Part shown: positions 17,468 to 26,208 of the stretch, one piece after another
Numbering within the stretch: the first letter of the stretch is position 1
Layout: each line of letters starts with the position of its first letter
Assembly: GCF_014699055.1 (NCBI RefSeq)
Contig: NZ_JACXAC010000002.1
Location: 1 to 64,000, forward strand
Reading direction: 5' to 3'
Length of the DNA: 64,000 bases
DNA from: Hymenobacter armeniacus
Lineage (GTDB): Bacteria; Bacteroidota; Bacteroidia; Cytophagales; Hymenobacteraceae
Notes under the pieces: model-generated
Database searches by the model: none
Seen by the model: the letters and a program-made list of their open reading frames with translations, nothing else
Told to the model about the DNA's origin: nothing
Made by a program: the position numbers and the translations under genes

Positions 17468-18583
17468 CTAGGCCTCGTAGGTGGGCGAGAACGTTCCGGC
17501 GGGCTGGCCGTCGGCCGTGGGGTAGTCGGTGTAGCCGTCGGCAAAGCCGTTGGGGCCGGGGGCGTAGAAGGTGGCTTGGTCGGCTTCGGCCAGGGGCTGG
17601 CCGGCTTGCAGGCGCTCCACGAGGTCGGGGTTCGAGATGTAGGCGGTGCCGAAGGCGATGAATGCGGCGCGGCCGGCGAGGTCGGTTTCGGTGCGGGCCA
17701 GGTCGCGGTAGCCGCCGTTGTAGATGACGGGGCCGGTGTAGGCGGCGTGAATGCTATCCAGCACCTCGGCCGGAATGCGGCCCGTGCCCACGAGGTGCAC
17801 GTACACCACGCCGATTTTTTGCAGCTCGGCGGCCAGGTAGGCGTAGGTTTCGGCCATTTCGGGGTATTCGGCCATGTCGTTGAAGGTGCTGCCCGGCGAG
17901 AGGCGCACGCCGGTGCGGTCGGCCCCGATTTCGGCCACGATGGCGCGGGTGACGTCGAGCACGAAGCGGGCACGGTTTTCCACGCTGCCGCCGTACTGGT
18001 CGGTGCGCTGGTTGCTGTTCGGGTTCAGGAACTGCTCGGGCAGGTAGCCGTTGGCGCCGTGCACTTCCACGCCGTCGAAACCGGCTTCGAGGGCCAGCTT
18101 GGCGCTGTGGGCGTACTGTTGCACCACTTCAGCTACTTCCTCGGTGGTGAGGGCGCGGGGCGTGGGCTGGTCCTGCATCTGCTGCTGGTCGGTCCACATC
18201 TGGCCTTTGGCCGCGATGGCCGAGGGGGCGACGCCTTCGGCACCCTCGGGCAGGTTGAGGGGGTGGAACACGCGGCCGGCGTGCATGAGCTGAATAAAGA
18301 TGTGGCCGCCGTGGTGGTGCACGGTTTCCGTCACGCGCTGCCAGTTGGTGGCTTGCTCCGGCGTAAACAGGCCGGGAATGCGGGCGTAGCCCAGGCCATC
18401 GGCCGAGGGCGACACGCCTTCGGAGATGATGAGGCCGGCGGTGGCGCGCTGGCGGTAGTACTCGGCCATGAGCTCGTTGGCCAGGTTGCCCAGGGCGCGG
18501 CTGCGCGTCATGGGAGCCATGACGATGCGGTTGGAGAGGGTAAGCGGGCCGAGTTGGGCGGGCTCAAATGCTTTGCTTGACAT
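17468..18583 (-). CDS. Alkene reductase, Old Yellow Enzyme family (NemA-like)
   Basis: FMN-dependent NAD(P)H oxidoreductase that reduces activated C=C bonds and often nitro compounds. The 371-residue TIM barrel has the start LSNRIVMAPMTRSRA, ISEGVSPSADGLGYARIPG, QLMHAGRV, the substrate-binding HGANGYLPEQFLNP (the HxxN variant of the family) and RLSPGSTF. Length matches NemA. It stands alone with its own terminator; physiological substrate is unknown but probably an electrophilic enone or nitro compound. Confidence 0.92.
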   Translation of the reverse strand: MSSKAFEPAQLGPLTLSNRIVMAPMTRSRALGNLANELMAEYYRQRATAGLIISEGVSPSADGLGYARIPGLFTPEQATNWQRVTETVHHHGGHIFIQLMHAGRVFHPLNLPEGAEGVAPSAIAAKGQMWTDQQQMQDQPTPRALTTEEVAEVVQQYAHSAKLALEAGFDGVEVHGANGYLPEQFLNPNSNQRTDQYGGSVENRARFVLDVTRAIVAEIGADRTGVRLSPGSTFNDMAEYPEMAETYAYLAAELQKIGVVYVHLVGTGRIPAEVLDSIHAAYTGPVIYNGGYRDLARTETDLAGRAAFIAFGTAYISNPDLVERLQAGQPLAEADQATFYAPGPNGFADGYTDYPTADGQPAGTFSPTYEA

Positions 18584-18722
18584 GAATTCTAGAGAAACAA
18601 TGGCGCGCGTGAATCGCCGGGTTGATTGAAACGCGGTGATAAAGCAGGTAGGTACACGAATTGTTTCAGCAGTGGCTGTTGTGATTCCGTTACGTTAAAA
18701 AAAATGGAGCTGAGAAAAGGAA

Positions 18723-18751
18723 AAGCCCGTTCCACGGCGTGAAACGGGCTT
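18723..18751 (-). terminator. Intrinsic terminator after sodA
   Basis: A 9-bp inverted repeat, extended by an inner CAC/GTG pair, is followed on the minus strand by a T-rich stretch, 48 bp beyond the sodA stop. The rest of 18584-18798 shows no gene. Confidence 0.7.
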
Positions 18752-18798
18752 CCCAGGTCATGTTTTCGCGCCAACTATATTATGCGCAATTCAGAAAC

Positions 18799-19413
18799 CT
18801 ACGCGGGCGTGGCTTCGGCAAAGCGACGGTTCACTTCGTCCCAGTTAATCAGGTTGAAGAAAGCCGCGATGTAGTCGGGGCGACGGTTCTGGTATTTGAG
18901 GTAATAGGCGTGCTCCCACACGTCGAGGCCCAGCACCGGAATGCCTTTGCAGCCCGAGTCGGGCATCAGCGGGTTGTCCTGGTTGGGGGTGGAGCAGATT
19001 TGCACCGAGCCGTCGGCCTGCTTGCAGAGCCACGCCCAGCCCGAGCCGAAGCGCGTGGTGGCGGCTTTGGTGAATTCTTCCTTGAACTTGTCAAAGGTGC
19101 CAAACGACTTGGTGATGGCTTCGCCCACGGCGCCGGTGGGCTGCCCGCCGCCGTTGGGCGAGAGGATGGTCCACCACAGCGAGTGGTTCCAGTGGCCGCC
19201 GCCGTTGTTGCGCACGGCCACGGGGGCCTTGGCGATGTTGTGCAGGATTTCCTCCAGCGACTGGTTTTCCATCTCGGTGCCGGCAATGGCGGCGTTGAGG
19301 TTGGTCACGTAGGCCTGGTGGTGCTTGGTGTGGTGAATTTCCTGGGTTTGCGCGTCGAACGCGGGTTCGAGGGCGTCGTAGGAATAAGGAAGTTTCGGAA
19401 GTTCGAATGCCAT
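18799..19413 (-). CDS. sodA: Superoxide dismutase, Mn type
   Basis: Converts superoxide to oxygen and hydrogen peroxide. The 204-residue enzyme has all four metal ligands: His27, His77, Asp164 and His168. Discriminating positions are Mn-like: Gly in [10 protein letters not shown], and Gln145 in STPNQDNP in the C-terminal half, where Fe enzymes instead carry a Gln in the N-terminal half. The ATG at 19413 gives the family N-terminus [17 protein letters not shown]. No signal peptide, so cytoplasmic. A weak -7 element (TACCTTCG) lies at 19454-19461. Confidence 0.95.
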   Translation of the reverse strand: MAFELPKLPYSYDALEPAFDAQTQEIHHTKHHQAYVTNLNAAIAGTEMENQSLEEILHNIAKAPVAVRNNGGGHWNHSLWWTILSPNGGGQPTGAVGEAITKSFGTFDKFKEEFTKAATTRFGSGWAWLCKQADGSVQICSTPNQDNPLMPDSGCKGIPVLGLDVWEHAYYLKYQNRRPDYIAAFFNLINWDEVNRRFAEATPA

Positions 19414-19519
19414 TAGTGAAAAGGGTTTGGGGGTGGTAAGGGTATGAAAGTGTCGAAGGTACTTAACCCGCGAAGCCGCCGCTAGGTTGCGGGCGGACCT
19501 GCGCAGAATCAAAAATAGA

Positions 19520-19951
19520 CTATTTCCGCTTTAGGTTGAAAAAGTCCTGCATGAGGGCGGCGCATTCGGCTCCCTGCACGCCGCCACGCAGCGTGGTGCG
19601 CGGGTGCAGCAGCTGCCCGTGCCGCCGGAAACCCACCTTGGGCTCGTCGGCCCCAAACACCACGGCCTTGAGCTGGGCCCAGTAGCTGGCGCCGGCGCAC
19701 ATCACGCAGGGCTCGATGGTGACGTAGAGCGTGCAGTCGGCCAGGTATTTATTGCCCAGGTGGTTGGCGGCGGCGGTCAGGGCCAGCATTTCGGCGTGGG
19801 CCGTCACGTCGCGCAGCTGCTCGGTCTGGTTGTAGCCGCGCCCGATGATTTGCTTCTCAAACACCACCACCGCACCGATGGGAATCTCGTCGGCCTCCAG
19901 GGCTTTTTCGGCCTCCGCCAAGGCCTGGAGCATGAAATAGTCGTCGGTCAT
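19520..19951 (-). CDS. tadA: tRNA-specific adenosine deaminase TadA-like
   Basis: Zinc deaminase that converts A34 to inosine in tRNA-Arg(ACG). The 143-residue protein has the cytidine/deoxycytidylate deaminase motifs: HAE with zinc ligand His52 and catalytic Glu54, and PCVMC with Cys82 and Cys85. The MALEEA-like N-terminus ([13 protein letters not shown]) and [10 protein letters not shown] are typical. It starts 9 bp after the stop of the 183-residue exported protein, suggesting one transcript. A guanine deaminase is a less likely alternative. Confidence 0.88.
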   Translation of the reverse strand: MTDDYFMLQALAEAEKALEADEIPIGAVVVFEKQIIGRGYNQTEQLRDVTAHAEMLALTAAANHLGNKYLADCTLYVTIEPCVMCAGASYWAQLKAVVFGADEPKVGFRRHGQLLHPRTTLRGGVQGAECAALMQDFFNLKRK

Positions 19952-19960
19952 GTCCGGCGC

Positions 19961-20512
19961 TTATTTCATCACAATGGCGTTCATCACGGCCTGGGCCGTG
20001 GGCTGCCACTGCGCCTGCTCCTCGGCCGGGGCCACGAAGGTGAACACGTAGAGCTGCGTGCCCTGAATGGCGTATTGCACCGCCTGGTAGCGCTTGATGG
20101 GCGCCAACTGGCTGCCCGTGCGCCGGGCATCGGTCACGGTCGATACAAATTCAAAGTAGATAAAGTCGCGGCCATTCACGGTGCGAATGTCTTCCTTCAG
20201 GAAATCGACTTTCGTGTACAAGCGCTGGATGCTGGACTTATAAATCTTAATCAGCACGCCGTAATCGAAGCTTTCGAAGGTGGTGGGGCGCACGGCCACG
20301 CTGTAATCGACGCGCCCGCTGGGATTGGAAAACACGGCCAGCGGCTTGCGCGGCGAGGGGTATTTTACGGCAATGCCGTCGTCGGGCAGGGGCGCGAAGC
20401 CCACGGGCACGCCCACGCTCAGGCCCGAGCCCAGCTTGGTGGTGGTGAGTTTGACCGGCGGCGCAAACGCCGTGAGGCCGAAAATCAGCAGAAAAAACGA
20501 CAGGAACTTCAT
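19961..20512 (-). CDS. Exported protein of unknown function
   Basis: A 183-residue protein with a signal peptide (MKFLSFFLLIFGLTAFA). The mature part resembles small alpha/beta proteins of the PsbP/DUF1795 type: GLSVGVPVGFAPLPDDG, RTVNGRDFIYFEFVST and a C-terminal helix QPTAQAVMNAIVMK. That similarity is weak. The ATG at 20512 was preferred to one four codons upstream because it starts the signal peptide. It is located just upstream of tadA on the same strand. Confidence 0.65.
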   Translation of the reverse strand: MKFLSFFLLIFGLTAFAPPVKLTTTKLGSGLSVGVPVGFAPLPDDGIAVKYPSPRKPLAVFSNPSGRVDYSVAVRPTTFESFDYGVLIKIYKSSIQRLYTKVDFLKEDIRTVNGRDFIYFEFVSTVTDARRTGSQLAPIKRYQAVQYAIQGTQLYVFTFVAPAEEQAQWQPTAQAVMNAIVMK

Positions 20513-20584
20513 GGCTAACGGCAACGATGCGGGGATAAAAGTAGTGCCCCGGCTGTGGGCCGGGGCACGGTGAAAGCGCGGGGC

Positions 20585-21025
20585 TTAGCGGCGCACGGCC
20601 GGGTACTTGATGCGGACTTTCTTCCAGTACACGTAGTTACCGGTTTTGGCTTCGACGAGGTAGGTGCCGGCCGGAATCTTGCCCAAATCAACCGGGGCGC
20701 CGGTGTTGTTGGCGGGGTCGAGCTCGGTCTGGTAAATGACCTTGTTTTTGTAGTCGGTCATCACCAGCGTGCCGGGCTTGGTGAACTGCTGCGTGAAGCT
20801 GAGCAGGATGCTGGTCGAGTTCGGCTTGGGGAAAACGTCGATGCCCGAGAGCGTTTCGATGCGCTTGATGGGGCCGTCGAGCGTCACGGCGTCGGCGGTG
20901 CCCTTCGATTTGACGACGGTGCCGGAGGCGTCCGACTTGCTTTTGGTCTTGATTTTGGTTTGGGCCTGCGCGGTGCCGGCGCACAACAAGGCCGTGGCCA
21001 GCGCGAGAGAGGGGAGGAGTTTCAT
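20585..21025 (-). CDS. Small exported protein with a T9SS-type C-terminal domain
   Basis: A 146-residue protein with signal peptide (ending near GTAQAQ), a short Lys/Ser/Thr-rich stretch, and a C-terminal beta-sandwich of about 80 residues. That domain begins at DVFPKPNSTSILLSF and includes PGTLVMTDYKNKVIYQ and IPAGTYLVEAKTG, matching the layout of T9SS type A sorting domains. The mature protein is little more than the sorting domain, which is odd. It may be a minimal surface protein or a non-cargo use of this fold. Confidence 0.65.
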   Translation of the reverse strand: MKLLPSLALATALLCAGTAQAQTKIKTKSKSDASGTVVKSKGTADAVTLDGPIKRIETLSGIDVFPKPNSTSILLSFTQQFTKPGTLVMTDYKNKVIYQTELDPANNTGAPVDLGKIPAGTYLVEAKTGNYVYWKKVRIKYPAVRR

Positions 21026-21195
21026 GAAAAGCTGAAGGGATTGAGAGGACAAAGGAACGCAGCTACTGCCGGCCTTTGCATACTCCGTACCAAAGTTTGG
21101 GTTTCCGCCCCGCCGGGCCAATGGCTACCTTCGCACAAAAAAGCGGAACCCCGGCAATCCGTTCCATTTGTTAGAATTCGTTAAATCTGCGGTCC

Positions 21196-22959
21196 ATGTT
21201 ACGTACCCACACCTGCGGCGAGCTTCGCCCCGAACACATTGGTCAAACAGTCAGCCTGTGCGGCTGGGTGCAGCGCACCCGCGACAAAGGCTCCATTCTC
21301 TGGATTGACTTGCGCGACCGGTACGGCCTCACCCAGGTAACGCTGGAAGAAGGCGTGGAAGCCGACGCCGTGCGCGAAACCGCCCGCCACCTCGGCCGCG
21401 AGTTTGTGCTGCAAGTAACCGGCAACGTGGTGGAGCGCCACTCCAAAAACGACAAAATGCCCACCGGCGCCATCGAGGTGCGCCCCACCACGCTGGAAAT
21501 CCTCAACCCCGCCAAGCTCCCGCCCTTCCTCATCGAAGACGACACCGACGGCGGCGACGACCTGCGGATGAAGTACCGCTACCTCGACCTGCGCCGCACT
21601 CCCGTGCGCAACAACCTGGTGCTGCGCCACCGCATGGCCCAGGCCGTGCGCCGCTACCTCGACGGCCAGGACTTCATCGAAGTGGAAACCCCGGTGCTCA
21701 TCAAGAGCACGCCCGAAGGCGCCCGCGACTTCGTGGTGCCCTCGCGCATGAACCCCGGCGAGTTCTACGCCCTGCCGCAGTCGCCCCAGACGTTCAAGCA
21801 GCTGCTCATGGTGTCGGGCTTCGACCGCTACTTCCAAATCGTGAAGTGCTTCCGCGACGAAGACCTGCGCGCCGACCGCCAGCCCGAATTCACGCAGATT
21901 GACTGCGAAATGGCGTTTGTGGAGCAGGAAGACATCCTCGACATGTTCGAAGGCCTGGTGCGCTACCTGTTCAAGGAAATCAAAAACCTCGATTTTCCCA
22001 CCGTGCCCCGCATGACCTACGCCGAGGCCATGCGCGACTACGGCAACGACAAGCCCGACACCCGCTTCGCCATGAAGCTCACCGACCTCACCGAAACGAC
22101 GAAGGGCCAGGGCTTCCCCGTGTTCGACAACGCCGAGCTGGTGCTGGGCATCAACGCCGCCACCTGCGCCGCCTACACCCGCAAGCAAATCGACGAGCTG
22201 ACCGAGTGGGTGAAGCGCCCGCAAATCGGCGCCACCGGCCTCGTCTACGCCCGCGTGGAGGCCGACGGCTCAGTGAAATCCTCGGTCGATAAGTTCTATT
22301 CGCAGGAAGAATTGCAGAAGTGGAAGGCGGCTTTCAATGCCAACCCCGGCGACCTGCTGTTGCTGCTGGCCGGCCCCGAAGCCAAAACCCGCAAAGCCGC
22401 CAGCGAACTGCGCCTCGAAATGGGCCGCCGCCTGGGCCTGCGCGACCCCCACTCGTTCTCGCCGCTGTGGGTGATTGACTTCCCGCTGCTCGAATTCAGC
22501 GAGGAGGAAAACCGCCACTTCGCCATGCACCACCCCTTCACCTCGCCCAAACCCGAGGACCTGGCCCTGCTCGACAACCCCGCCACCATCGGCCAGACGC
22601 GAGCCAACGCCTACGACCTCGTGATAAACGGCGTGGAAATCGGCGGCGGCTCCATCCGCATCCACGACCGCGCCGTGCAGGCCCGCATGTTCTCGCTGCT
22701 CGGCTTCACGCCCGAAGAAGCCCAGGCCCAGTTCGGCTTCCTGCTCGACGCCTTCGAGTACGGTGCCCCGCCCCACGGCGGCCTGGCCTTCGGCTTCGAC
22801 CGCCTCTGCAGCCTCTTTGGCGGCTCGGATTCCATCCGCGACTTCATTGCCTTCCCCAAAAACAATTCCGGCCGCGACGTGATGATAGACTCGCCCTCGC
22901 CGATTGCCGACGCGCAGCTGAAGGAGCTGAGCATTAAGACCGACGTGGTGGCGAAGTAG
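21196..22959 (+). CDS. aspS: Aspartate--tRNA ligase
   Basis: Class IIb aminoacyl-tRNA synthetase. The 587-residue protein has the anticodon-binding OB fold (about 1-105, [20 protein letters not shown]), motif 1 and 2 of the catalytic core ([27 protein letters not shown]), the bacterial GAD insertion domain, and motif 3 ([15 protein letters not shown]). Length is normal for bacterial AspRS. It runs alone, with a weak -7 box (TACCTTCG) at 21126-21133 and a hairpin terminator right after the stop. Confidence 0.97.
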   Translation: MLRTHTCGELRPEHIGQTVSLCGWVQRTRDKGSILWIDLRDRYGLTQVTLEEGVEADAVRETARHLGREFVLQVTGNVVERHSKNDKMPTGAIEVRPTTLEILNPAKLPPFLIEDDTDGGDDLRMKYRYLDLRRTPVRNNLVLRHRMAQAVRRYLDGQDFIEVETPVLIKSTPEGARDFVVPSRMNPGEFYALPQSPQTFKQLLMVSGFDRYFQIVKCFRDEDLRADRQPEFTQIDCEMAFVEQEDILDMFEGLVRYLFKEIKNLDFPTVPRMTYAEAMRDYGNDKPDTRFAMKLTDLTETTKGQGFPVFDNAELVLGINAATCAAYTRKQIDELTEWVKRPQIGATGLVYARVEADGSVKSSVDKFYSQEELQKWKAAFNANPGDLLLLLAGPEAKTRKAASELRLEMGRRLGLRDPHSFSPLWVIDFPLLEFSEEENRHFAMHHPFTSPKPEDLALLDNPATIGQTRANAYDLVINGVEIGGGSIRIHDRAVQARMFSLLGFTPEEAQAQFGFLLDAFEYGAPPHGGLAFGFDRLCSLFGGSDSIRDFIAFPKNNSGRDVMIDSPSPIADAQLKELSIKTDVVAK

Positions 22960-22985
22960 TAGGATTTTGAATTGTGGTAAACGAG

Positions 22986-23019
22986 AAGCGGCGGCTGAGG
23001 AATCAGTCGCCGCTTTTTA
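22986..23019. terminator. aspS terminator hairpin, left twin
   Basis: A 13-bp stem with one G-T pair (22986-22998 with 23003-23015), GGAA loop and a T-run. Its right arm is identical to that of the hairpin at 23896-23927. Being palindromic it can also terminate the convergent gene ending at 23021. Confidence 0.8.
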
Positions 23020-23020
23020 T

Positions 23021-23839
23021 TTATATCAATTCATTTAGCGGAATAGCAGTCCCGCCAAGATTCTTGATATAAAGAGCTGTATTCAACCAGTTCCAGCAAA
23101 AGCTTTCAAAGTCTCGGGCGCCACTGTAAGCACCTACATATTTTGATTCGGAGCGTAATTCTATTTTTCCGATTGATTCAAATTTGTCTGCAAACGAGCG
23201 TAGCAATTTTGGGCCAATAGCAACGACATCGAGTCCGGTTTTATACTGTCCGAATCCAGAGGGAATTTTCCTTCCTAATACTTCCACGTTGCTAATCTCT
23301 GCGATGTTGGGCTTGCTTGTTGCTGCATAAGTTGATGCAAGAAATCGGTACTCACTACGTCCTTGATGTTGAAATACCTCCATCAAAATAGCTGCACGAT
23401 AAGCGCCGTCGGGAAGTTGGAATGTTAAAACCGTGTTTTCCTCAAAAATAAATTTTGTAACCAGTTTATATATTCTACGCTTGCGAGGCTTGGGATTAGG
23501 TGTTGATAGTTTCTCTCGCAGTTTTTCCAACTCGCGCTGGCGCTTTTGCCCTTCTTTTGCTCCGTTTTCATCCTGCCAGACTTTGACGCCTGCGCCGCGC
23601 GCAATTGCTTCATCAACTTCCGCAATGATGTCTTGCGTCAATTGCCCTGTTTGCCAAAGGGCTAGGGCATAAACGGTAATATAGATTTCGTAGTCGAAAC
23701 CATCTTCTGCGTCGAAGGGCTGTTCAACGGCCGCTTTAATTTCTTGAATAGAAGCGCCGGCATCATACATTTCCATGAATGTGCTATATACATCGTGCGC
23801 TAAATCGCCGTCAATAATTTTTACTCCGTCTGTCGCCAT
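23021..23839 (-). CDS. AT-rich accessory gene of unknown function (weak DUF4259-like N-terminus)
   Basis: A 272-residue cytoplasmic protein. Its first 100 residues (DGDLAHDVYSTFMEMYDAG, then an acidic block and YALALWQTGQL) weakly resemble the DUF4259 group, in which a conserved D/N-x-D/T near the N-terminus precedes helices. Residues about 100-120 are charged (KRQRELEKLREKL). The C-terminal half is mixed alpha/beta and unrecognised. Base composition is clearly more AT-rich than both neighbours, suggesting transfer. ATG 23839 chosen by the conserved-looking start MATDGVKIIDGD. It is bracketed by two near-identical hairpins. Confidence 0.65.
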   Translation of the reverse strand: MATDGVKIIDGDLAHDVYSTFMEMYDAGASIQEIKAAVEQPFDAEDGFDYEIYITVYALALWQTGQLTQDIIAEVDEAIARGAGVKVWQDENGAKEGQKRQRELEKLREKLSTPNPKPRKRRIYKLVTKFIFEENTVLTFQLPDGAYRAAILMEVFQHQGRSEYRFLASTYAATSKPNIAEISNVEVLGRKIPSGFGQYKTGLDVVAIGPKLLRSFADKFESIGKIELRSESKYVGAYSGARDFESFCWNWLNTALYIKNLGGTAIPLNELI

Positions 23840-23895
23840 CGATTTGTATCTGCTTTTTGTATACCCAACGCAATGATAGGAAGCTTTAGAAACAG

Positions 23896-23930
23896 AAAGC
23901 GGCGACTGATATTTCAGTCGCCGCTTTTTT
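23896..23930. terminator. Hairpin with T-run, right twin
   Basis: A perfect 14-bp stem (23896-23909 with 23914-23927) with TATT loop followed by T. It shares its stem sequence with the aspS terminator, although no recognisable gene ends at this point on the plus strand. Confidence 0.75.
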
Positions 23931-24039
23931 ATAATCGAACTACCCTGAGTTGCGAAGTGCTGACACCGCAAAACGCCCGGTTCACCGTGCAACGACCCTG
24001 ACTAAACGAAGAGGCAACCGTTGCTCCTGAGGCGCCGAG

Positions 24040-24047
24040 TAGGTTTG
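24040..24047 (+). promoter_or_regulatory. -7 element before a small ORF
   Basis: TAGGTTTG is a full TAnnTTTG match. A TTG at 24021-24023 is only 16 bp upstream, shorter than usual. The element lies 38 bp before the ATG of the 62-residue gene and is the main support for that gene. Confidence 0.4.
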
Positions 24048-24077
24048 TATCACTTAAACGCCTCACGACTCGCACCC

Positions 24078-24266
24078 ATGACCAAATTTTACTTCTTCGC
24101 CGCTGTTGTTCTGTTCTGGGTTACGCTGAGCGCCTCCTTGATGCGCGTGCAGTTGGCTTCTTCGCCCGTCTACAAAATGCGCGTGCCCACCTACCGTTCC
24201 ATGCCCATTCGTTCCACGGCTGTGGTGCGGGTACCGGGCGTGGCCACCACCGCTTCCTATAACTAA
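24078..24266 (+). CDS. Small membrane or exported peptide
   Basis: A 62-residue protein: a hydrophobic N-terminal segment (residues 3-21) followed by a Ser/Thr/Val-rich, basic tail of about 40 residues. It has no recognised family. Support comes from the -7 element 38 bp upstream, a plausible signal or anchor segment, and a strong terminator 84 bp downstream. Codon composition suits the genome. Could be a small envelope protein. Confidence 0.45.
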   Translation: MTKFYFFAAVVLFWVTLSASLMRVQLASSPVYKMRVPTYRSMPIRSTAVVRVPGVATTASYN

Positions 24267-24349
24267 CACCCTGCCGAGTAATTCGGAACCAACTATACAT
24301 ACAATCAGCACCGTAGTATCTCCCGCCAGCTATACTTCCTATTGATATA

Positions 24350-24382
24350 AAAAGAGCCGTGCCCGAAAGGCGCGGCTCTTTT
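24350..24382. terminator. Bidirectional intrinsic terminator
   Basis: A 14-bp stem with one G-T pair (24350-24363 with 24369-24382), ending in A/T runs on both sides, lies between the convergent small ORF and the dioxygenase gene. Confidence 0.8.
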
Positions 24383-24416
24383 GCGTTTTGGGCACCACGG
24401 CTGAACGGCTGCGGCG

Positions 24417-25475
24417 CTAGCGCCAAGCCAGGGTCTCTTTGAACTCCACCGGGTACATGTTCAGGTATTGCACGATGCGCGGGTAAGTGCTGCGGTTGGG
24501 GCTGCTGCCGTGCGGCAGCGCGTGGTGCCAAATCACGAAGTCGCCGGCCTCGGCCGCAATGGGCACGGCCAGGTCGTCCAGGTTTACCCGGCGCGGGTCG
24601 GTGCCGGGCGGCAAGTCGGCCAGCCAGCTTTCCAGCTGGCGGTGGAAGCCCGGCACGCAGCAAAAGGCACCTTGCTCGGCCGGCGTATCGCAGAGGTACA
24701 GCAGGCCTTGCGTGCCGAAGCGGAAGGGCGGTTCCAGGCTCATGTCCCAGTGCAGGTGCGGCCCCGGGAAGTGGTAGAGCTTGGTCTCGGGCGGGTTGAG
24801 GCTGGTGCGGTCGGTGGTTTTCCACAGGTCGGCGGTGTGCCACAGCTGCGCAAAAGCCTTCTGAATTCGCTTCGATTGCCGGTTGGCCAGCAGGGTAGGA
24901 TGGTGGTAAAAATCCATCATAATGCCCTTGCCAATGGGTTTTTGGTACCAGGTGGCAGGGTCGAGCGGGTCCATGCCAAGCGCTTCCCACACCGCCAGCT
25001 CGGTGGCCCGCGCCTGTTCTTTCGAGACGGCGCCGCGCACCACCACGTACCCGTGCTCGTCCCAAAACGCTAAGTCCTCGGCACTCAGCACATCGGGTGC
25101 TGCTTCCACTTCGCGCAGGTTCTGCTGCAAAGCGGCCGGGTAAGGCTTGCCCATAAATAAGCTGTTGAGCCGCGCAACCTGCATCGGGTCGAGGTGGCCG
25201 CCGTTTTTGGCCAGCACCCAAGCCTCGAACTCGGCAAAAGTGGGGGCGGCATGCATCAGGTGCCGCAGGGTTTCCTCTATCGGCAGCCCCAGGCCATTCA
25301 GCAGCAGGTTGTCGAACCGCCAGTTCTGCTCTGTTGGTGCTACCAACAGGCCATTGCGCCGGGCCAGCACCTGCGACCAGTACCGTTTCAGATACATCAC
25401 CCCCAGGCCACCAAGCTCCTCAGTGCCCGCCAGTGAGTCAATAGGTTTTTTCTTCAGTAGATTTTTGAACAGCAT
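24417..25475 (-). CDS. Phytanoyl-CoA dioxygenase (PhyH) family protein
   Basis: Fe(II)/2-oxoglutarate-dependent oxygenase family. The 352-residue protein retains the HxD pair (His242, Asp244 in HLHWDMSL), the distal His322 in HALPHGSSPN, and Arg333, which should bind 2-oxoglutarate, so it is probably active. An N-terminal region of about 125 residues, Lys-rich at the start, is outside the usual fold. Bacterial members hydroxylate diverse small molecules, so the substrate is not predictable. It lies just beyond the nuo operon terminator and is transcribed in the same direction. Confidence 0.8.
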   Translation of the reverse strand: MLFKNLLKKKPIDSLAGTEELGGLGVMYLKRYWSQVLARRNGLLVAPTEQNWRFDNLLLNGLGLPIEETLRHLMHAAPTFAEFEAWVLAKNGGHLDPMQVARLNSLFMGKPYPAALQQNLREVEAAPDVLSAEDLAFWDEHGYVVVRGAVSKEQARATELAVWEALGMDPLDPATWYQKPIGKGIMMDFYHHPTLLANRQSKRIQKAFAQLWHTADLWKTTDRTSLNPPETKLYHFPGPHLHWDMSLEPPFRFGTQGLLYLCDTPAEQGAFCCVPGFHRQLESWLADLPPGTDPRRVNLDDLAVPIAAEAGDFVIWHHALPHGSSPNRSTYPRIVQYLNMYPVEFKETLAWR

Positions 25476-25528
25476 GTAACGCAGGCTTTACGGAGGCCAA
25501 CCAGCGGCCGTAAATTACATAAAGCCAC

Positions 25529-25561
25529 AAAAAAAGCGGCAACCGAACCTTCGGTTGCCGC
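25529..25561 (-). terminator. Intrinsic terminator of the nuo operon
   Basis: A perfect inverted repeat (25536-25547 with 25550-25561) is followed on the minus strand by a seven-T run, 22 bp beyond the nuoJ stop. It marks the operon end after nuoJ. Confidence 0.85.
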
Positions 25562-25583
25562 CTATTAATCAGAGAGGGCTGCG

Positions 25584-26093
25584 TTAGAAGTTGCGCTCGC
25601 CCGTCTCGCGCTTGCCCAGCATCACCGAGCCCACCATGGCCGCCAGCAGCAGAATCGACGCCAACTCAAACGGCAGCGCGTATTCTTTGAAAAGCACCAG
25701 TCCCAGCCGGTCCACCATGCCGATTTGCGAATCGAAGCTGGCCGCGTCGTAGCCGGCGGGGCTCACATTGCGCAGCGCCGCCACCAGAATCAACAGTAAC
25801 GAGCCGCCGGCAATGGCGGCCGCAATCTTGGCCAAGGCGGGCTTGTGGGGCTCCGTCTCTTCGTTTAGGTTCAGAAACATAATCACGAACAGGAACAGCA
25901 CCATGATGGCGCCGGCGTACACGATGATGTTCACGGCCGCCAGGAACTGCGCGTTCAGCAGCAAATAGTGGCCGGAGAGCGTGAAGAACGTGAGGATGAG
26001 GAACAGCACGCTATGCACCGGGTTTTTGGCCAGCACCACGCCCAATGCACTCAGCAGGGCCACAAACGAGAGAAAGAGGAAGAGAGGGGACAT
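25584..26093 (-). CDS. nuoJ: NADH-quinone oxidoreductase subunit J
   Basis: Membrane subunit of complex I next to the proton-translocating antiporter-like chain. The 169-residue protein has about five membrane segments with the family motif NPVHSVLFLILTFF and the conserved third helix NIIVYAGAIMVLFLFVIMFLN. The ATG at 26093 begins the first helix (MSPLFLFLSF); an ATG ten codons upstream lies in a palindromic repeat and is unlikely. Last gene before the operon terminator, since nuoK-N do not follow. Confidence 0.93.
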   Translation of the reverse strand: MSPLFLFLSFVALLSALGVVLAKNPVHSVLFLILTFFTLSGHYLLLNAQFLAAVNIIVYAGAIMVLFLFVIMFLNLNEETEPHKPALAKIAAAIAGGSLLLILVAALRNVSPAGYDAASFDSQIGMVDRLGLVLFKEYALPFELASILLLAAMVGSVMLGKRETGERNF

Positions 26094-26098
26094 GAAGG

Positions 26099-26203
26099 TG
26101 TCATGCTGAGCGGAGCGAAGCATCTTATCACGCTTGCGCCGCGGTGGTTAACATATTCTGACGAAGGCAGCGGTGATAAGGTGCTTCCTTCGCCAGCATG
26201 ACA
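26099..26203. repeat. Palindromic intergenic element A1
   Basis: Imperfect inverted repeat of about 105 bp beginning TGTCATGCTGAGC and ending with CAGCATGACA, with inner arms ATCTTATCAC and GTGATAAG. It fills the gap between nuoI and nuoJ. It is clearly homologous to the element at 29002-29107 and shares its outer arms with those at 47060 and 62770. Confidence 0.85.
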
Positions 26204-26208
26204 GGCGG

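Noticed and set aside
26094..26123. Upstream ATG of nuoJ inside element A1
   Set aside because: It adds ten residues coded by repeat DNA. The ATG at 26093 begins directly at the conserved first helix.
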